Assembly: GCA_030040865.1 (NCBI GenBank)
Contig: JASHSX010000070.1
Coordinates: forward strand, 1 to 19,258
Length of the DNA stretch: 19,258 bases
Direction: 5' to 3'
DNA from: Thermoplasmata archaeon
GTDB lineage: Archaea > Thermoplasmatota > Thermoplasmata > Lutacidiplasmatales > UBA184
In this document: in pieces, positions 6,888 to 14,065 of the stretch
Layout: the number at the start of each line of letters is the position of its first letter
Position numbering within the stretch: position 1 is the stretch's first letter
Made by a program: the position numbers and the translations under genes
The notes under the pieces: generated by a model
Told to the model about the DNA's origin: nothing
The model's input: only the letters and a program-made list of their open reading frames with translations
Database searches by the model: none

Positions 6888-8743
6888 AGGCCGGCCTCGA
6901 GGTCCACCAGCAGCTCGCCACCGGCAAGCTGTTCTGCGCTTGCCCGAGCGAGCTCTCCGACGACGTCACGCTCTCGTTCGTCCGCCGGCTGCGCCGGGCG
7001 AGCGGCGAGGGCCTCGCGATCGACCCGGCCGTAGAGTACCAGGCGTCCCGAGGGTTCTCGTACCGGTACGAGGCGGGGCCGTCGAACTGCCTTGTCGAGA
7101 TGGACGAGGAGCCGCCCCACCCGGTGAACCCGACCGCACTCGATACCGCGCTTCAGGTCGCGCTGCTCCTCCACGCCCGTCCGGTCGACGAGATCGAGGT
7201 GATGCGGAAGATCGTGGTCGACGGCTCCAACACGTCCGGCTTCCAGCGGACGGCGCTCGTCGCGGTCGACGGCCGACTCGATGTCGCCGGGAAGCGCTAC
7301 TCGATCCTGTCGGTCTGCCTCGAGGAGGACGCCGCACGGAAGTCGGGCGGCTCCGACGCCGAGGTGATCTACCGGCTCGACCGCCTCGGCATCCCCCTCA
7401 TCGAGATCGCGACCGGCCCCGAGATCACGAGCGGCGCGGAGGCCCGCGCGGTCGCCGAGGAGATCGGCGCCATCGTGCGGTCCACCCGCCGGGTGCGGCG
7501 GGGCCTCGGGACCATCCGGGAGGACCTCAACGTCTCGATCGAGGGCGGACATCGTACCGAGATCAAGGGCGTGCAGGAGCTGCGGCTCATCGAACAGTAC
7601 GTGGAGGGCGAGGCGGCCCGGCAGTCGGTTCTCCTCGGGATCCGGGACGAACTGCGACGACGGAACGCGCCGCCGGTCGGCACGGTCGCCACCGAAGTCA
7701 CCGACGGGTTCGCGGACGTCACGAGCGGCCCTCTCGCGGCAGCCTCTCGGAAGGGACCCGTCCTCGCGCTCCGGTTGCGCGGGTTCGCCGACCTCCTGCG
7801 CTCGCCGCCGGGAACGGACGAGCGACTGGGTCGCGAGCTCGCGGAACAGGCGCGGTCGATCGGCCTGCGGGGTATCCTCCACTCGGACGAGCTTCCCGGC
7901 TACGGCGTCGACGCGGCGCACGTCGAGGCGGTCGCCCGCCGGCTCGGTCTCGAACGGGAGGACGCGTTCGTGCTGGTGACGGACGGCTCGCGCGAACGGG
8001 CCGAGCGCGCCATCGCCCGCGTCGCCGAGCGCGCCGACCGAGCGCGCGAGGGGATCCCCGGGGAGACCCGCGACCCGCTCCCGGACGGGCGGACGCGGTT
8101 CTCCCGGCCGCTCCCCGGGCGCGAGCGGATGTATCCGGAGACCGACGTCCCCCCCATCTCGGTCGAGCGGGCCCGCTTGGAGCGGCTTGCCGAAAGCCTC
8201 CCCGAGAGTACCGCCGCGCGCCGGGCCCGATTGGTCCGGGAGTACGGGCTCTCCGAGGAGATCGTACGCCAGCTCGCCGCGGCCGACGCGCTCGACCCGT
8301 TCGAGACGCTCGCCTCCTACGGACGGTCCCCGGGAGCGGTGGCACGACTGCTCGTCCAGGAAGTACCGGGGGTCGCCCTCCCGCCCGGGATCGTCGAGTT
8401 CGAGCCGTCGGTCGACGCGCTCGATGCACTGCTGGCCGCCGCCGAGGCGGGCCGGTTCGCGAAGGAAGGGATCCCGAACATGCTCTCCGCGTTCGCGGGC
8501 GGAGCGAAGGATCTCGAGGCGGCGCTCACGGTCTCCGGTCTCGGTGGGATGTCGCGGGAAGAGCTGGAGGGGCTGGTGGAGAAGGTCGTGCGCGAGAACG
8601 CCCGGATGATCGCGGCGCGTGGGGGCGCGGCGTTTTCCCCGCTCATGGGGGACGTGATGAGGGCGGTGCGGGGTCGCCGCGACGGCGGCGAGGTCGCGAA
8701 GCTTCTCCGAGAGGCGATCGCCCGCTCGAACCCGGCCGCCTAG
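6884..8743 (+). CDS. gatE: Glutamyl-tRNA(Gln) amidotransferase subunit E
   Basis: Predicted 619 residues, typical for archaeal GatE. With GatD it forms the archaea-specific amidotransferase that converts Glu-tRNA(Gln) to Gln-tRNA(Gln), replacing glutaminyl-tRNA synthetase. The N-terminal motif GLEVHQQLATGKLFC and the signature IEVMRKIVVDGSNTSGFQRT (residues ~104-123) place it in the GatB/GatE kinase domain family. The middle (about 285-400) carries the aspartyl-tRNA-synthetase-like insertion that distinguishes GatE from GatB (LALRLRGFADLL...GLRGILHSDELPGYG). The C-terminal helical/YqeY tail, which reads tRNA, ends GGEVAKLLREAIARSNPAA. GTG at 6884 overlaps the gatD stop (GTGA) and directly precedes the conserved KAGLEVHQQ, so the start is firm. 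Confidence 0.97.
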   Translation: MKAGLEVHQQLATGKLFCACPSELSDDVTLSFVRRLRRASGEGLAIDPAVEYQASRGFSYRYEAGPSNCLVEMDEEPPHPVNPTALDTALQVALLLHARPVDEIEVMRKIVVDGSNTSGFQRTALVAVDGRLDVAGKRYSILSVCLEEDAARKSGGSDAEVIYRLDRLGIPLIEIATGPEITSGAEARAVAEEIGAIVRSTRRVRRGLGTIREDLNVSIEGGHRTEIKGVQELRLIEQYVEGEAARQSVLLGIRDELRRRNAPPVGTVATEVTDGFADVTSGPLAAASRKGPVLALRLRGFADLLRSPPGTDERLGRELAEQARSIGLRGILHSDELPGYGVDAAHVEAVARRLGLEREDAFVLVTDGSRERAERAIARVAERADRAREGIPGETRDPLPDGRTRFSRPLPGRERMYPETDVPPISVERARLERLAESLPESTAARRARLVREYGLSEEIVRQLAAADALDPFETLASYGRSPGAVARLLVQEVPGVALPPGIVEFEPSVDALDALLAAAEAGRFAKEGIPNMLSAFAGGAKDLEAALTVSGLGGMSREELEGLVEKVVRENARMIAARGGAAFSPLMGDVMRAVRGRRDGGEVAKLLREAIARSNPAA

Positions 8744-8756
8744 GAGAGGACGGTCG

Positions 8757-9494
8757 ATGCCACGGTCCGCGCGGGTCCCGTCGGCGGATCCCGGGCCGCG
8801 GCGACCGTACCGGGCCGTGGTGACCGACGTCGACGGAACGCTCACCGACCGCCGGCGACGGATCGATCCGCACGCCGTCCGCGCGGTGCGGACGCTCGAG
8901 GACCGGGGGATCCCGGTGGTCCTGGCCACGGGCAACGTGCTGCCGATCGCCCTCGCGCTCTGGCGTTCGTTGGGGCTCTCGGGACCGATCGTCGCGGAGA
9001 ACGGAGGGATCGTCTACGACGCGGGGGAGAACGGGGGCGGACGCGTGGAGCGACTCGCCGACCGCCGAGTCGCGCTGCGGGCCTACCGGACGCTCCTGCG
9101 CTCGGGAGTACCCGTCCGAAGGCTGTTCACCGACCGGTGGCGGGAGTCGGAGGTCGCCCTGGAGCCGACGGTGCCGGTCGCGCGGCTCGCCCGGGTGCTG
9201 CGGGGCCAGCCGGTGACGGTCGAGTCGACCGGCTTCGCGCTCCACCTGATGGAGCGGGGGGCGGGGAAGCTGCCGGCCCTCCGTCACGCCCTCGGCCGGC
9301 GTGGCCTCGTCCTCGAGGAGTGCGTCGTGCTCGGCGACGGCGACAACGACGTCGCGATGCTCCGGGCCGCCGGGTTCGGGATCAGCTTCGCGTCGGGCAG
9401 TCCCCGCGCCCGGCGGGCCGCCCGGTACGTCACGCGCGCCGGATTTGCGGGCGGTTTCGTCGAAGGGCTTAAGGCGAGCAAGATGCTCGGTTGA
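8757..9494 (+). CDS. pgp: HAD-family phosphatase, archaeal phosphoglycolate phosphatase type
   Basis: Predicted 245 residues. Motif I is DVDGTLT (24-30, nucleophile Asp24), motif II lies at LATGN (57-60 region), the motif III lysine is in GKLPAL (Lys171) and motif IV is GDGDND (193-198). The large cap between motifs II and III (PIVAENGGIVYD...ESTGFALHL) is the Cof-type C2 cap. Size and ENGG element match archaeal phosphoglycolate phosphatase, which removes 2-phosphoglycolate, but related Cof hydrolases dephosphorylate sugar phosphates, so the substrate is inferred. The first ~18 residues are a short extension before the core strand. A Shine-Dalgarno-like GGAGAGG at 8743-8749 lies 7 nt before ATG 8757. 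The gene is 13 nt after gatE and probably co-transcribed. Confidence 0.88.
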   Translation: MPRSARVPSADPGPRRPYRAVVTDVDGTLTDRRRRIDPHAVRAVRTLEDRGIPVVLATGNVLPIALALWRSLGLSGPIVAENGGIVYDAGENGGGRVERLADRRVALRAYRTLLRSGVPVRRLFTDRWRESEVALEPTVPVARLARVLRGQPVTVESTGFALHLMERGAGKLPALRHALGRRGLVLEECVVLGDGDNDVAMLRAAGFGISFASGSPRARRAARYVTRAGFAGGFVEGLKASKMLG

Positions 9495-9506
9495 CTTGGT
9501 TCCGCC

Positions 9507-9513
9507 GGGAGGA
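9507..9513 (+). promoter_or_regulatory. Ribosome binding site fixing the start of the zinc protein
   Basis: GGGAGGA lies 7 nt before GTG 9521, an ideal archaeal spacing. It favours that GTG over the in-frame TTG at 9491, which overlaps the phosphatase stop codon and lacks such a site. Confidence 0.55.
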
Positions 9514-9520
9514 ACCGAAC

Positions 9521-9736
9521 GTGTTCGTCGGGCAGTGCGCGCGGTGCGGGGCCCCCGCCTCCTTGGGATGCACCGTGTGCGGGCGCACGATGTGCCGCAA
9601 CTGCCTCGATCCGGACGAGCGGATGTGCGGGGAGTGCGCGACCGCGCTGAAGCACCCGAAGAACCCCGTCGAGCACCGCTCCCCGCCGTCGCGACGGGTA
9701 CAGCGCTTGCCCGTCGCCCCTCGGCGCGTTCAGTAG
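9521..9736 (+). CDS. Small eight-cysteine zinc-binding protein
   Basis: Predicted 71 residues. Eight cysteines lie in four CxxC pairs within the first 40 residues: CARC (6-9), CTVC (17-20), CRNC (25-28), CGEC (36-39). This arrangement suggests two zinc sites in a cross-brace (B-box/treble-clef-like) fold. The C-terminal ~30 residues are basic and proline-rich and probably flexible. No named family was recognised; archaea contain many small proteins of this type, likely binding protein or nucleic acid. A longer version from TTG 9491 would add 10 residues. It is the last gene of the gatDE cluster, and its end overlaps the end of the convergent membrane protein gene by 7 nt. Confidence 0.75.
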   Translation: MFVGQCARCGAPASLGCTVCGRTMCRNCLDPDERMCGECATALKHPKNPVEHRSPPSRRVQRLPVAPRRVQ

Positions 9737-10059
9737 TCGACGCCGGGCAGGACGAACGGCCCCTTCGGGGCCGTTCGCGCCACGAGGAGGAGCCCCAGTC
9801 CGACGGCTCCCGTGACGAGTCCGAAACCGACGACCGCCCAGGCATACGGCCCGAGCGTGGAGGTGATCCGGAGCCAGACGAGCGTCATCCCGCCCGTACC
9901 GGCGAGCTCGTGCAGCAGGAGGTTCGCGACGACGCCCATTCCCCACCCGAGGAACAGCAGCAGGCCACCGGCGATCCAGTACCCGAGCCGCTCGTCGCCC
10001 CCGGGGTCCGTCGGCGGCACGGCGGGGGTCTCCTGGAGGTCGACCACGCCGGTCGACAC
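9730..10059 (-). CDS. Small membrane protein with two predicted TM helices
   Basis: Predicted 109 residues. An acidic/proline-rich N-terminal ~23 residues precede two hydrophobic segments, about 27-50 (YWIAGGLLLFLGWGMGVVAN) and 70-94 (GPYAWAVVGFGLVTGAVGLG), joined by a 20-residue loop. The C-terminus is short (TAPKGPFVLPGVDY). No family was recognised. GTG 10059 is used as the start; another GTG lies four codons later. It is the last gene of the minus-strand block headed by ftsZ, 47 nt after the 98-residue gene. A CTATAGA at about 10069-10075 is too close to be its TATA box, so read-through from upstream is likely. Confidence 0.7.
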   Translation of the reverse strand: MSTGVVDLQETPAVPPTDPGGDERLGYWIAGGLLLFLGWGMGVVANLLLHELAGTGGMTLVWLRITSTLGPYAWAVVGFGLVTGAVGLGLLLVARTAPKGPFVLPGVDY

Positions 10060-10106
10060 GCCGACCGTTCTATAGGGGTTGCGGAGCGTCCGGGGCCGGT
10101 GCGGGA

Positions 10107-10403
10107 CTATCCGAAGCCGGTGATCGCCTTCGGGTCCTTCGCTCCCGGCCGGAGGGGCGCCTTGCGGAGCTCCTTCGGGGTCTCGACCAGGCGCACGAGC
10201 GGAGCCGACTGGACGACGTAGACGGGGAGGCCGGTGTTGGGGTCGTTGCCGGCCCTAAGGATGTTCATGATCTCGAGGCGGATCTCGACGACCGACCCGT
10301 CCTTGAGCTTGAGCCGGACCTTCCCGTCGCCGTCGACGATCTCGTAGTCGACGATCTCCGCGTTGGCGAGGTCGGGCGGCGCGCCGCCCGGTCCGCCCAT
10401 CAT
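10107..10403 (-). CDS. Conserved-looking small protein coupled to ribosomal protein L11
   Basis: Predicted 98 residues. It begins MMGGPGGAPPDL, then has a beta-rich core (EIVDYEIVDGDGKVRLKLKD, GSVVEIRLEIMNIL) and a segment NDPNTGLPVYVVQSAPLVRLV, ending in a basic tail. There are no cysteines, TM segments or known catalytic motifs. I do not recognise the family. The ATG overlaps the L11 stop (ATGA), a sign of translational coupling, which suggests a function linked to the ribosome or to elongation. An ATG one codon later is equally possible. The strong codon regularity and the position inside a conserved operon make it a real gene. Confidence 0.78.
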   Translation of the reverse strand: MMGGPGGAPPDLANAEIVDYEIVDGDGKVRLKLKDGSVVEIRLEIMNILRAGNDPNTGLPVYVVQSAPLVRLVETPKELRKAPLRPGAKDPKAITGFG

Positions 10404-10867
10404 CGCGCGCCCCGTTCGGCGAGCCGGCGCGCGAGCACGGCGCGGGGGTCTTCGCCGCCGACCGTCACCCCGAGCGAGACGCAGCTCCCGATGACCTGGT
10501 TCATCTTCTCCTCGATCGAACGGCCGTGGAGATCGTCGCCCTTCGCCTCGGCGATCTTCTTGACGGCGTCCAGGGAGACGTCCCCCACGATCTCGGTCTT
10601 CGGCTTGCCCGAGCCCTTCTCCTTCTTCGCTTCCTTGAGGAGGAGCGCGGCCACGGGCGGCCGGCCCACGCTGAGCGTGAACGAGCGGGTCGCGGGGTCG
10701 ACCCGCACCACGACGGGGACGCGCATCCCGGCGAACTGCTTCGTCTGCTCGTTGATCTGGGCGACGACCTGCCCCACGTTCACGCCGAGCGGGCCGAGGG
10801 CGGGCCCGAGGGGCGGGCCGGCCGACGCCTTCCCGCCCTCCACGAGGACGCTCACCTCATCCGCCAC
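10400..10867 (-). CDS. rpl11: Large-subunit ribosomal protein uL11
   Basis: Predicted 155 residues, normal for archaeal uL11. The N-terminal domain holds the conserved motif GGKASAGPPLGPALGPLGVN followed by VGQVVAQINEQTKQFAGM. The C-terminal RNA-binding domain is KTEIVGDVSLDAVKKIAEAK through EEKMNQVIGSCVSLGVTV. The protein binds 23S rRNA in the GTPase-associated stalk base. GTG at 10867 lies inside the end of spt5 (11-nt overlap), so the two are likely translated together. The C-terminus is slightly extended with a basic ARRLAERGAR tail. The order spt5-rpl11 is standard in euryarchaea. Confidence 0.96.
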   Translation of the reverse strand: MADEVSVLVEGGKASAGPPLGPALGPLGVNVGQVVAQINEQTKQFAGMRVPVVVRVDPATRSFTLSVGRPPVAALLLKEAKKEKGSGKPKTEIVGDVSLDAVKKIAEAKGDDLHGRSIEEKMNQVIGSCVSLGVTVGGEDPRAVLARRLAERGAR

Positions 10868-11849
10868 CCTTTCCCCCTCCCTTCTCGAGCATGCGGACGT
10901 GGTCGCCGCGGACGGTGACCGGGATCGGGACGACCGCCTCGATGAGCTCGACGGTGATCTCCTCCTTCGCCTGGTCGATCTTCTTCACGCGGGCCTTCTC
11001 TCCCTTGAACGGCCCCGAGATGAGCTCGACGATCGCGCCCTCCACGAACCCTTCGACGGTGATCTTCGGGACGAGGAGCGGCTCGACCTCCTTCAAGGTC
11101 GTCTCGCCCTCGACGAGACCGCGCGCCTTGCGGATCCCCTTCAGCATCTCGCGGACGCCCTCGAAGCTCATCCCCTCGGCGAAGACGTAGCCGCGCAGGG
11201 ACGACGGCACGAGCATGGCGAAGACGACGTCCGGCTTCTCCTCCGCGCGGGCGAGCAGCGTGTCGGCGACCTCGCGCTCGTAGCCGCGGGACGTCTTGAT
11301 CGCGAGGACCGCCTGCCGGGCGACGCACGCGAGGGTCAGCTTGACCGGGCTCCCGCCCTCGGGACCGCTCGCGCCCAGCCGGATCTCGACCTTGTCGCCG
11401 TACCGGACCCCCACGGGGGCCTCCACCTCGAACGACAGCGCGACCCCCGAGTTCGGCGCGAGGGCGATCGGGTGCGACTCCTTGCGCGGGAACAACTCGG
11501 CCATCGTCCGCTTCCCCGGCGGCAACCAGCGGACCGGCCACTCGGCCCCCTCCCCGGGGTAGGTCGACGTGTAGCCGACCTCGATTGTCACGGTCGCGGT
11601 CTCCGGCGCGGCCGCACGGCTCGACAGGACGGCGGATAGGGTCGTGATCGTCCCGGCCGTGACCGGCCGGACGGTGTCGTCGGCGGCCTTGAGCGAGAGG
11701 AGGGTCGGCACCTCGACCTTCGGCGTCGGGGCGGCGACCGCGGCGGGCGCCGGCACGGCCGCGGCGGCGGGACGCGGGGCCGTCGGCGCGGCCGCCGGGG
11801 GTCCTCCCGAGAGAAGACCGATGCCGTCGTCCTTCTGCTCCTCGCTCAT
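10857..11849 (-). CDS. spt5: Transcription elongation factor Spt5 (NusG-like) with an N-terminal extension
   Basis: Predicted 330 residues, about twice the usual archaeal Spt5 (roughly 150). The C-terminal half is standard: an NGN domain at about 181-265 (VLAIKTSRGYEREVADTLLA ... PSSLRGYVFAEG ... VEPLL) and a KOW domain at about 268-325 (EGAIVELISGPFKGEKARV ... DHVRML). Spt5 binds the RNA polymerase clamp with Spt4 and promotes processive elongation. Ahead of it are an Ala/Pro-rich linker (about 15-45) and a beta-rich segment (about 46-180, VRPVTAGTITTLSAVLSS ... PIALAPNSGVALSFEVEAPV) that looks like an immunoglobulin-like beta sandwich. I cannot see whether this extension is lineage-wide. 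ATG 11849 gives MSEEQKDDG, a typical disordered start. It lies 25 nt after secE. Confidence 0.93.
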   Translation of the reverse strand: MSEEQKDDGIGLLSGGPPAAAPTAPRPAAAAVPAPAAVAAPTPKVEVPTLLSLKAADDTVRPVTAGTITTLSAVLSSRAAAPETATVTIEVGYTSTYPGEGAEWPVRWLPPGKRTMAELFPRKESHPIALAPNSGVALSFEVEAPVGVRYGDKVEIRLGASGPEGGSPVKLTLACVARQAVLAIKTSRGYEREVADTLLARAEEKPDVVFAMLVPSSLRGYVFAEGMSFEGVREMLKGIRKARGLVEGETTLKEVEPLLVPKITVEGFVEGAIVELISGPFKGEKARVKKIDQAKEEITVELIEAVVPIPVTVRGDHVRMLEKGGGKGGG

Positions 11850-11874
11850 TGGGATCCTGCTGCCCCCGGACGCC

Positions 11875-12120
11875 CTAGAGGGCCGAAAGATAGTTGCTCC
11901 AGAGCCAGGGGCCGGCCTGCGTGAAGAAGATGTAGATCGCGAAGCCGGTGGCGCCGATCAGCACCGCCCCGAGCGCCGTCACCTCGAGGACCTTCACGTA
12001 CTCCTCGGAGGTCGGGCGCCGGGCCATCCGGAGGATGCGGCCGTACTTGCCGTGGCCGAACGTGCGCAGGCGGCCGTCGAAGTTGTCCTGCACCCGCTTG
12101 GCCCGGTCGAGGAACGCCAT
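11875..12120 (-). CDS. secE: Preprotein translocase subunit SecE (Sec61 gamma)
   Basis: Predicted 81 residues. It has an amphipathic, basic N-terminal part (AKRVQDNFDGRLRTFGHGKY), the conserved short helix RPTSEEYVKVLEVTALGAVL and one TM helix near residues 48-70 (GAVLIGATGFAIYIFFTQAG). This is the classic archaeal SecE/Sec61-gamma layout. The protein clamps the SecY channel in the cytoplasmic membrane. It sits 7 nt after ftsZ and 25 nt before spt5, the order found in many euryarchaea. Confidence 0.94.
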   Translation of the reverse strand: MAFLDRAKRVQDNFDGRLRTFGHGKYGRILRMARRPTSEEYVKVLEVTALGAVLIGATGFAIYIFFTQAGPWLWSNYLSAL

Positions 12121-12127
12121 CGTTGAC

Positions 12128-13255
12128 CTAGTGCACCACGTCGAGATCCGGCCCCGACTTCTTGGTCGAGGAGGCCCCGGCGGGCGACCCCCCGAAAATC
12201 TGGGGGGATTTAACTCCGGTCACCACCAGCATGACCCGGATCGTGCTCTGCATCGTCGGATCGACCGCCGCGCCCCAGATGATCCGGGCGGTCGGAGATA
12301 TCGTCTTCTGGACGACCTCGGCCGCCTTCTGGGCCTCGCTCACGGTCATGTCGGGGCCGCCGGTGACGTTGATGAGCGCGCCCGTCGCCCCGGCGATGTC
12401 GACGTGGAGCAGCGGGGAGTTGATCGCCTCGATGACGGCGTCCTCGGCGCGGTTGTCGGACTCGGACTCGCCGATGCCGATGAGCGCGACCCCGCCGCCC
12501 TTCATGATCGTGCGGAGGTCGTTGAAATCGAGGTTCACGAGCCCCGGTCGGGTGATGATCTCCGTGATCCCCCGGATCGCGCGGGCGAGGACCGAGTCGG
12601 CGACCTTGAACGCGGTCTGGATCGGGAGCCGGGGGACCAGCTCGAGGAGACGGTCGTTCGGGATCGTGATCACGGTGTCGATCGTCGCGCGGAGCCGCTC
12701 CAGGCCCCACATCGCGTTCTCGCCCCGCACCATCCCCTCGGAGGCGAACGGCAGCGTGCAGACGGCGATCGTGAGCGGGTTGCCGCCGTTGGCGTCCTTC
12801 GCGCACTGCGCGACGACCGGCGCCGAACCCGTCCCGGTACCGCCCCCGAGACCGAGCGTGATGAACACCATGTCCGAGCTGCCGAGGGCTTTCTTGAGCT
12901 CGTCCTCGGCCTCGCGGGCGGCCTGCTCGCCGACCTGCGGGAGCGCGCCGGCCCCGAGACCCCGCGTCAGACGTCGACCGAGGAGGATCTTCTTCGGCGC
13001 GTGGATCGCGAGCAGATGCTGGGCGTCGGTGTTCGCCGCGATCATCTCGGCCCCCGAGAGCCCCTCCTCCGCGAGCCGATTGATCGTGTTGCACCCGCCG
13101 CCCCCGCACCCGACGACCTTGATGTTCGTCTTCAGCGACGCGAGGATCGCCTCGAGCTCCGCGTCGTCATTGGTCGGGGCGGGCGGCGCGTCGGTCGTCC
13201 GTTTGGAGTCGCTCGGCAGGTGGGAAAGTATCTCCTGGGCCAGTGGGCGCATCAC
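12128..13255 (-). CDS. ftsZ: Cell division GTPase FtsZ
   Basis: Predicted 375 residues. The GTPase domain begins IKVVGCGGGGCNTINRL (45-61); the tubulin signature GGGTGTGSAP is at 137-146 and the T7 loop NLDFNDLRTIMKGGG at 241-255 carries the catalytic Asp pair. The C-terminal domain follows (GATGALINVTGGPDMTVSEA), and the last ~25 residues are a variable Ser/Lys tail. FtsZ polymerises at the division site with GTP. Gene order with secE-spt5-rpl11 suggests the FtsZ1 type. The ORF starts GTG-ATG; the ATG at 13252 is an equally good start. AGAGGA at about 13262-13267 lies 6-9 nt upstream and a TATA box at 13291-13296 predicts a leader of about 13 nt. It heads the minus-strand block down to 9730. 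Confidence 0.97.
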   Translation of the reverse strand: MMRPLAQEILSHLPSDSKRTTDAPPAPTNDDAELEAILASLKTNIKVVGCGGGGCNTINRLAEEGLSGAEMIAANTDAQHLLAIHAPKKILLGRRLTRGLGAGALPQVGEQAAREAEDELKKALGSSDMVFITLGLGGGTGTGSAPVVAQCAKDANGGNPLTIAVCTLPFASEGMVRGENAMWGLERLRATIDTVITIPNDRLLELVPRLPIQTAFKVADSVLARAIRGITEIITRPGLVNLDFNDLRTIMKGGGVALIGIGESESDNRAEDAVIEAINSPLLHVDIAGATGALINVTGGPDMTVSEAQKAAEVVQKTISPTARIIWGAAVDPTMQSTIRVMLVVTGVKSPQIFGGSPAGASSTKKSGPDLDVVH

Positions 13256-13290
13256 GGAGTGTCCTCTGACGGCCGGGAGCAGGGTTCGTA

Positions 13291-13296
13291 TTATAA
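13291..13296. promoter_or_regulatory. Palindromic TATA box shared by ftsZ and mptE
   Basis: TTATAA, within TATTATAAAG, is the single AT-rich island of the 66-nt divergent spacer. For ftsZ (minus strand) it predicts a start near 13267, next to the AGAGGA ribosome site. For mptE (plus strand) it predicts a start at about 13319-13322, coinciding with the GTG start codon, so the mptE transcript would be leaderless. The symmetry of the box allows TBP binding in both directions. Confidence 0.6.
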
Positions 13297-13321
13297 AGCG
13301 TTAGTTTCCACAGTCGGGCCG

Positions 13322-14065
13322 GTGCGCTACGAAACCTGGGCGCCGCAGTACGAACGGCTCCGCTCCGACCTCGGCTTCGCCTGGGACCGCGAGCGGGCCT
13401 CCGCCGACCGGCTGGCCGAGCTGCTTCCGCTCCCGTACCGCGCCGACCCGCTCGCGCGGATCGTCCCGCTCCTCCGCGGCCGGGACGTGATCGTGGTCGG
13501 GCTCGCGCCCGGTGCCGGACCCCCTCCGCTCTGGAAGCTCCCGGCGACGGACCCGACCCCCGCGCTCGTCGCCGCCGACGGAGCGGCCGCGACGTGCTTG
13601 GGGGCCGGGCTCGTGCCGTCCGTCGTCGCGACCGACCTGGACGGGCCGGTCCCGGCGGAGATCGAGGCGAACCGCCGGGGGAGCCTCGTCCTCGTGCACG
13701 CCCACGGCGACAACCGTCCGGCGATCGACGAGTGGGTCCCCCAGTTCCCCGCGGCCCTCGCGGGGTCGTGGGCCGGGCCGCCCCGGGAGGCACTGATCGA
13801 CGTGGGAGGGTTCACCGACGGCGACCGGGCGGCGTACCTCGCCGACCACGCGGGCGCGCGCCGGATCCTCCTCTGGGGGTTCGACTTCGAAGAGGTCGAG
13901 GAGACGGACCCGGCCGCCCGGGAGCGCAAGCGGGCGAAGCTCCGATGGGCCCGGGAGCTGCTCGGGTTCCTCGCGGCGAACGGAGGCTCGCCGCTCTTCT
14001 CCTGGCGCCGGGACGGCTCGCTCGTGCGCTACCCGGCCGGGAACGCCGTCGCGTCCACGAGGTAG
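13322..14065 (+). CDS. mptE: 6-hydroxymethyl-7,8-dihydropterin pyrophosphokinase, archaeal MptE type
   Basis: Predicted 247 residues. Archaeal MptE (DUF115 family) transfers pyrophosphate from ATP to 6-hydroxymethyl-dihydropterin in folate or tetrahydromethanopterin synthesis. Visible features are a glycine-rich strand-turn VIVVGLAPGAG (56-66), VAADGAAATCLGAGLVPSVV (83-102), the acidic motif ATDLDG (103-108), HAHGDN (126-131) and the late GGFTDGDRAAYLADHAGAR with LLWGFDF. The N-terminal ~50 residues (MRYETWAPQYERLRSDLGF) match the family start, so GTG 13322 is preferred; the frame is open far upstream only because of composition. The shared TATA box predicts a leaderless message. The 3' end overlaps the convergent membrane protein gene by 37 nt. 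Confidence 0.9.
   Translation: MRYETWAPQYERLRSDLGFAWDRERASADRLAELLPLPYRADPLARIVPLLRGRDVIVVGLAPGAGPPPLWKLPATDPTPALVAADGAAATCLGAGLVPSVVATDLDGPVPAEIEANRRGSLVLVHAHGDNRPAIDEWVPQFPAALAGSWAGPPREALIDVGGFTDGDRAAYLADHAGARRILLWGFDFEEVEETDPAARERKRAKLRWARELLGFLAANGGSPLFSWRRDGSLVRYPAGNAVASTR

Noticed and set aside
6737..8935. Long minus-strand open frame opposite gatE
   Set aside because: GatE is unmistakable on the plus strand; the opposite frame is a GC-composition shadow.
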